Source of the DNA: CAXSEA01 sp964235675 | GTDB lineage: Bacteria > Armatimonadota > Armatimonadia > Armatimonadales > Capsulimonadaceae | Direction: 5' to 3' | Assembly: GCA_964235675.1 (NCBI GenBank) | Contig: CAXSEA010000064.1 | Location: 1 to 15,521 of the forward strand | DNA: 15,521 bases | Shown: in pieces, positions 13,659 through 15,521 of the stretch | Numbering within the stretch: position 1 is the stretch's first letter | Layout: every line of letters begins with the position of its first letter | Notes under the pieces: model-generated | What the model saw: the letters and a program-made list of their open reading frames with translations, nothing else | What the model was told of the DNA's origin: nothing | Database searches by the model: none | Position numbers and translations under genes: made by a program

Positions 13659-14501
13659 CTATATGAACTGAAATCTTGAGTTGGCAGGCCGTAGTATGGG
13701 AACGAAGTTACTGTAGCTGGAATCGAGCTGGTCAGGTAACCGCATAAGAGACTCAACCTTATTATCTTTTTTTGCAGTCACTTTGTTGTGTGTAGTCAAA
13801 ACCAGAACGTAAGCGAAATTAAAAAAGAATGTTTTGCTGTTTGGCGCTGGGTCTAAAACAAAATCCACTTCTCGCAATTTTTCATCCTTACTGGCTACAT
13901 ACACTAACCAACCGGCATATTTTAGTTCTTCTATATCTTTTTGCATTCCAAACTGAGTAGATACTCGATTAGCTAGAGAAATATCAGACCAAAGGTCGCT
14001 AGCCTCATTTACGTTTTGCAAGAAGTTACCTACTAAAGTAGCATCTTCTTCTCTTTCAGGCTGATCGTTCTCAAAGTAAGCAGCATGTGCTCCGCATACA
14101 ACATCTGTTAGATATTTGGCTTTATCAACACGCATGGCATAAAGCACAGTTGAAGGTGATCGTATTATATTTACAGAACTGAGGCTGTCCTTTACCCACT
14201 TTTCATGTTTGTTCTTAACGTCTGTCAGTGCACCAATCGTGAACGTGTCTACATTTTCATCAACTAGTCTATGGTGGTTAGGGCATAGTAATAGTAAATT
14301 GTTAAAATCGTCGCGCGCTGCAAGCGGCAAAGAGTGATTGCCACGTGGCCCAGCAATTTCTCTGCCAACTATGTGACATTCATCGCCAACAATAGCAGTA
14401 TTGTCCAGCTTCTCCGAACTGACAAGCTCAATGCGGCAAATAGCACAGCGGTTGCCAGACTTTGCCCAAAGCTCTTTGCGTGTTCTTGTACTAATCGCCA
14501 T
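13659..14501 (-). CDS. HNH endonuclease with an unrecognised C-terminal region
   Basis: A 280-residue protein. Its N-terminal third is an HNH nuclease of the zinc-ribbon type: C19-x2-C22 (CAIC), H43 in DECHIVG, the NN pair at 67-68 in DDFNNLLLLCPNHH, C73 and H76-H77. These supply the metal and zinc ligands of a DNA-cutting beta-beta-alpha site. Residues about 110-280 match no domain I recognise; they include a strand-rich segment near 205-245 (KTFFFNFAYVLVLTTHNKV). ATG 14501 is chosen over a TTG at 14513 because the domain starts there; GCAGG lies just upstream. G+C is about 40% in sample lines, far below the neighbouring regulator gene, indicating transfer. It lies 44 bases downstream of the antitoxin on the same strand and converges on the regulator with 3 bases between stops. 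A defence nuclease is the likeliest role. Confidence 0.85.
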   Translation of the reverse strand: MAISTRTRKELWAKSGNRCAICRIELVSSEKLDNTAIVGDECHIVGREIAGPRGNHSLPLAARDDFNNLLLLCPNHHRLVDENVDTFTIGALTDVKNKHEKWVKDSLSSVNIIRSPSTVLYAMRVDKAKYLTDVVCGAHAAYFENDQPEREEDATLVGNFLQNVNEASDLWSDISLANRVSTQFGMQKDIEELKYAGWLVYVASKDEKLREVDFVLDPAPNSKTFFFNFAYVLVLTTHNKVTAKKDNKVESLMRLPDQLDSSYSNFVPILRPANSRFQFI

Positions 14502-14545
14502 AACCTGCGACAATGCTAGATAGCAACCAAAAGATTATGAGAGCA

Positions 14546-14884
14546 TTAGAATGCAGCAGTAGCTAAGATTTCTTTTTCATAACTAGAGTTCGCCATGACC
14601 ACTGTCAGTTGGCTATGATTGGTTATGTTTTCATCTATCGATATGACAACGTTATGGCCAAGCAGCGTCATGACCAATAGAAGCTTCTCGACGCTGATGT
14701 CGCGCGTCATGCCTTTCAGCATTCGGCTCACTGCCGGTTGCGTCATGTTCACTTTCTCGGCGAGTTGTGTTTGAGTTAGTTCTGAGAGTTTGACAAGTTG
14801 CCGAATCATCAAAACAAGCTGCGCTTTCATTTCGCGCTCTTCAGGATTGGGAAGGTCGAGTTCCGCAAAGACGTTTGTGCTCAT
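14546..14884 (-). CDS. HigA-like antitoxin, XRE-type helix-turn-helix protein
   Basis: A 112-residue protein that should neutralise the adjacent toxin and repress the shared promoter. The helix-turn-helix spans about 36-72: LTQTQLAEKVNMTQPAVSRMLKG, followed by ISVEKLLLVMTLLGHNVVISI, the standard helical plus strand end of HigA/HTH_37-type antitoxins. The N-terminus (1-30) is a charged helix and the last 25 residues are variable. ATG at 14884 shares ATGA with the toxin stop, so the two are coupled, with the toxin gene first, as in higBA loci. AT-rich relative to the core genes. A single-copy regulator role without toxin is unlikely given the pairing. Confidence 0.88.
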   Translation of the reverse strand: MSTNVFAELDLPNPEEREMKAQLVLMIRQLVKLSELTQTQLAEKVNMTQPAVSRMLKGMTRDISVEKLLLVMTLLGHNVVISIDENITNHSQLTVVMANSSYEKEILATAAF

Positions 14885-15267
14885 TTAGATTTATCCTGTC
14901 GTTTTAGCTTCTGTTCGTTCAGCCATGCAGCATGTTTAGCCGATGCTTCTTTCTGGCGGGCTTCGATAATGTTCTTATCGCGAAGAGGCGTTCGATCACC
15001 CTGGTTGGACTTTTTCGTGAATGCGTGAAGAACATAAATCTTTTCCTCGTACTTGGCGATGTATACGAGGCGATGTGTTGTGCTATCTTCATCGATTTTG
15101 ATTTCCGCAAGCCCGCCGCGCAAGTGCTTTACTGTCTGTGGGTTATGCCCCCATTGCACGTCGAGCAAATCTGTGCCGAATGCATCGCAAAGGTCTTCGC
15201 CCATATCGACCAGCCGCACCTTGCTGTCGCCAAGGAATTCAATATCCTTCTTTTCAGATCGCAGCAT
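14881..15267 (-). CDS. HigB-like toxin (RelE superfamily, phage Gp49-like)
   Basis: A 128-residue toxin of the Gp49-like branch of RelE/HigB, which by family precedent cuts mRNA on the ribosome. Diagnostic pieces: DIEFLGDSKVRLVDMGED (8-25), HLRGGLAEIKI (48-58), HRLVYIAKYEEKIYVLHAFTKKS (65-87), and the closing RTPLRDKNIIEARQKE (92-107). Residues 108-128 add a lysine-rich tail. Toxin gene first, antitoxin second with ATGA overlap, the higBA order. ATG 15267 fits the family N-terminus; no Shine-Dalgarno sequence precedes it and a consensus promoter is so close that the mRNA may be leaderless. The coding sequence is intact. Confidence 0.87.
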   Translation of the reverse strand: MLRSEKKDIEFLGDSKVRLVDMGEDLCDAFGTDLLDVQWGHNPQTVKHLRGGLAEIKIDEDSTTHRLVYIAKYEEKIYVLHAFTKKSNQGDRTPLRDKNIIEARQKEASAKHAAWLNEQKLKRQDKSK

Positions 15268-15273
15268 AATAGC

Positions 15274-15301
15274 ATTATACCAAAACTTGCATATCTCTCA
15301 A
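15274..15301 (-). promoter_or_regulatory. Consensus-like promoter of the toxin-antitoxin operon
   Basis: On the minus strand TTGAGA (15301-15296; five of six matches to TTGACA) and a perfect TATAAT (15279-15274) are separated by 16 bases. Transcription starting 7 bases after the hexamer falls on base 15267, the A of the toxin ATG. Confidence 0.75.
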
Positions 15302-15343
15302 CATGCGCTTATTGAGTTCGAACCAGATGAAGCGTGAGGCCGG

Positions 15344-15521
15344 TTACAAGGCTGACTTTGATTTATCTTCTGCATTTTCCTCTTCCTGATGCTTTGCTTC
15401 GGCCTCGTAGGGTTCGATGTGGATGATGGGGTGCAGGTTTGGGAGGGTGGCTCGGAGTTTTTCTTCCAGCTCTTCGGAGTAGTCGTGGGCGGCGATGAAG
15501 GAGTTGGCGTCGTCGATTTGG
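15344..15521 (-). CDS. C-terminal end of a probable cation diffusion facilitator (partial)
   Basis: A frame entering from the right edge on the minus strand runs 58 residues to a TAA at 15346-15344. It reads DDANSFIAAHDYSEELEEKL followed by ATLPNLHPIIHIEPYEAE and a Glu/Lys-rich tail. The helix of the type AH-x-x-x-x-LE, then a strand ending in IHIEP, is the hallmark of the cytoplasmic C-terminal domain of cation diffusion facilitator transporters (zinc, cobalt, iron or manganese export). The membrane part is outside the window, so identity is inferred from this short end. High-GC like the core genes, marking the right boundary of the AT-rich block. Stop lies 76 bases before the toxin start. 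Confidence 0.6.
   Translation of the reverse strand, partial: QIDDANSFIAAHDYSEELEEKLRATLPNLHPIIHIEPYEAEAKHQEEENAEDKSKSAL

Noticed and set aside
1..15521. CRISPR arrays, tRNA and rRNA genes
   Set aside because: No regularly spaced repeats and no tRNA cloverleaf or rRNA-like stretches were seen on reading both strands.

Overview
This is a GC-rich bacterial chromosome segment: hand counts of sample lines in the housekeeping genes give roughly 65-70% G+C. It carries two clearly more AT-rich accessory blocks at its ends. No gene fixes the phylum. The gene mix (a long-tailed CTP synthase, DUF1992, HPP/DUF1622, an ECF sigma/anti-sigma pair, a signal-peptide protein with an anchor-type domain) would suit a free-living soil or plant-surface bacterium such as an Armatimonadota member, but that is a guess.

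Layout. (1) 275-2883, plus: a compact Type II restriction-modification system. It has a gamma-class N6-adenine methyltransferase followed, through a 4-base GTGA overlap, by a XamI-family endonuclease, expected to recognise GTCGAC. (2) 2907-4688, minus: CTP synthase pyrG, convergent with the endonuclease gene. (3) 4909-6910, plus: five consecutive small membrane-protein genes, three unrecognised, then an HPP-family protein overlapping a DUF1622 protein. (4) 6912-7942, minus: a DUF1992 gene overlapping by ATGA an unrecognised gene with one membrane segment. (5) 7943-8243: an intergenic region unusually dense in hairpins, including a perfect 18-bp stem, bracketed by 10-bp inverted repeats. (6) 8244-8963, plus: an exported or anchored DUF4864-like protein with its own terminator. 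(7) 9174-10443, plus: a possible 33-codon leader ORF, an ECF sigma factor and a zinc-finger anti-sigma factor, each joined to the next by ATGA. (8) 10444-10791: AT-rich gap with a strong terminator. (9) 10792-11352, plus: a secreted protein; its terminator lies inside the 3' end of the convergent ilvA. (10) 11385-12671, minus: threonine ammonia-lyase, divergent from (11) 12801-13655, plus: a DeoR/GlpR-type regulator preceded by an 11-bp direct repeat that may be its operator. (12) 13659-15267, minus: an AT-rich block (near 40% G+C) with a HigB-like toxin, a HigA-like antitoxin and an HNH nuclease, possibly one transcript. (13) 15344 to the right edge, minus: the 3' end of what looks like a cation diffusion facilitator.

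How they work together. The restriction system at the left and the toxin-antitoxin/HNH block at the right look like horizontally acquired defence or stabilisation genes flanking a housekeeping and membrane/stress core. The sigma/anti-sigma pair is a self-contained signalling unit. The DeoR-type regulator may control itself and perhaps ilvA through their shared 129-bp divergent region. The most unusual things are the hairpin-rich intergenic element, the consensus toxin promoter that predicts a leaderless mRNA, the toxin-antitoxin-HNH arrangement, and the direct-repeat operator candidate.
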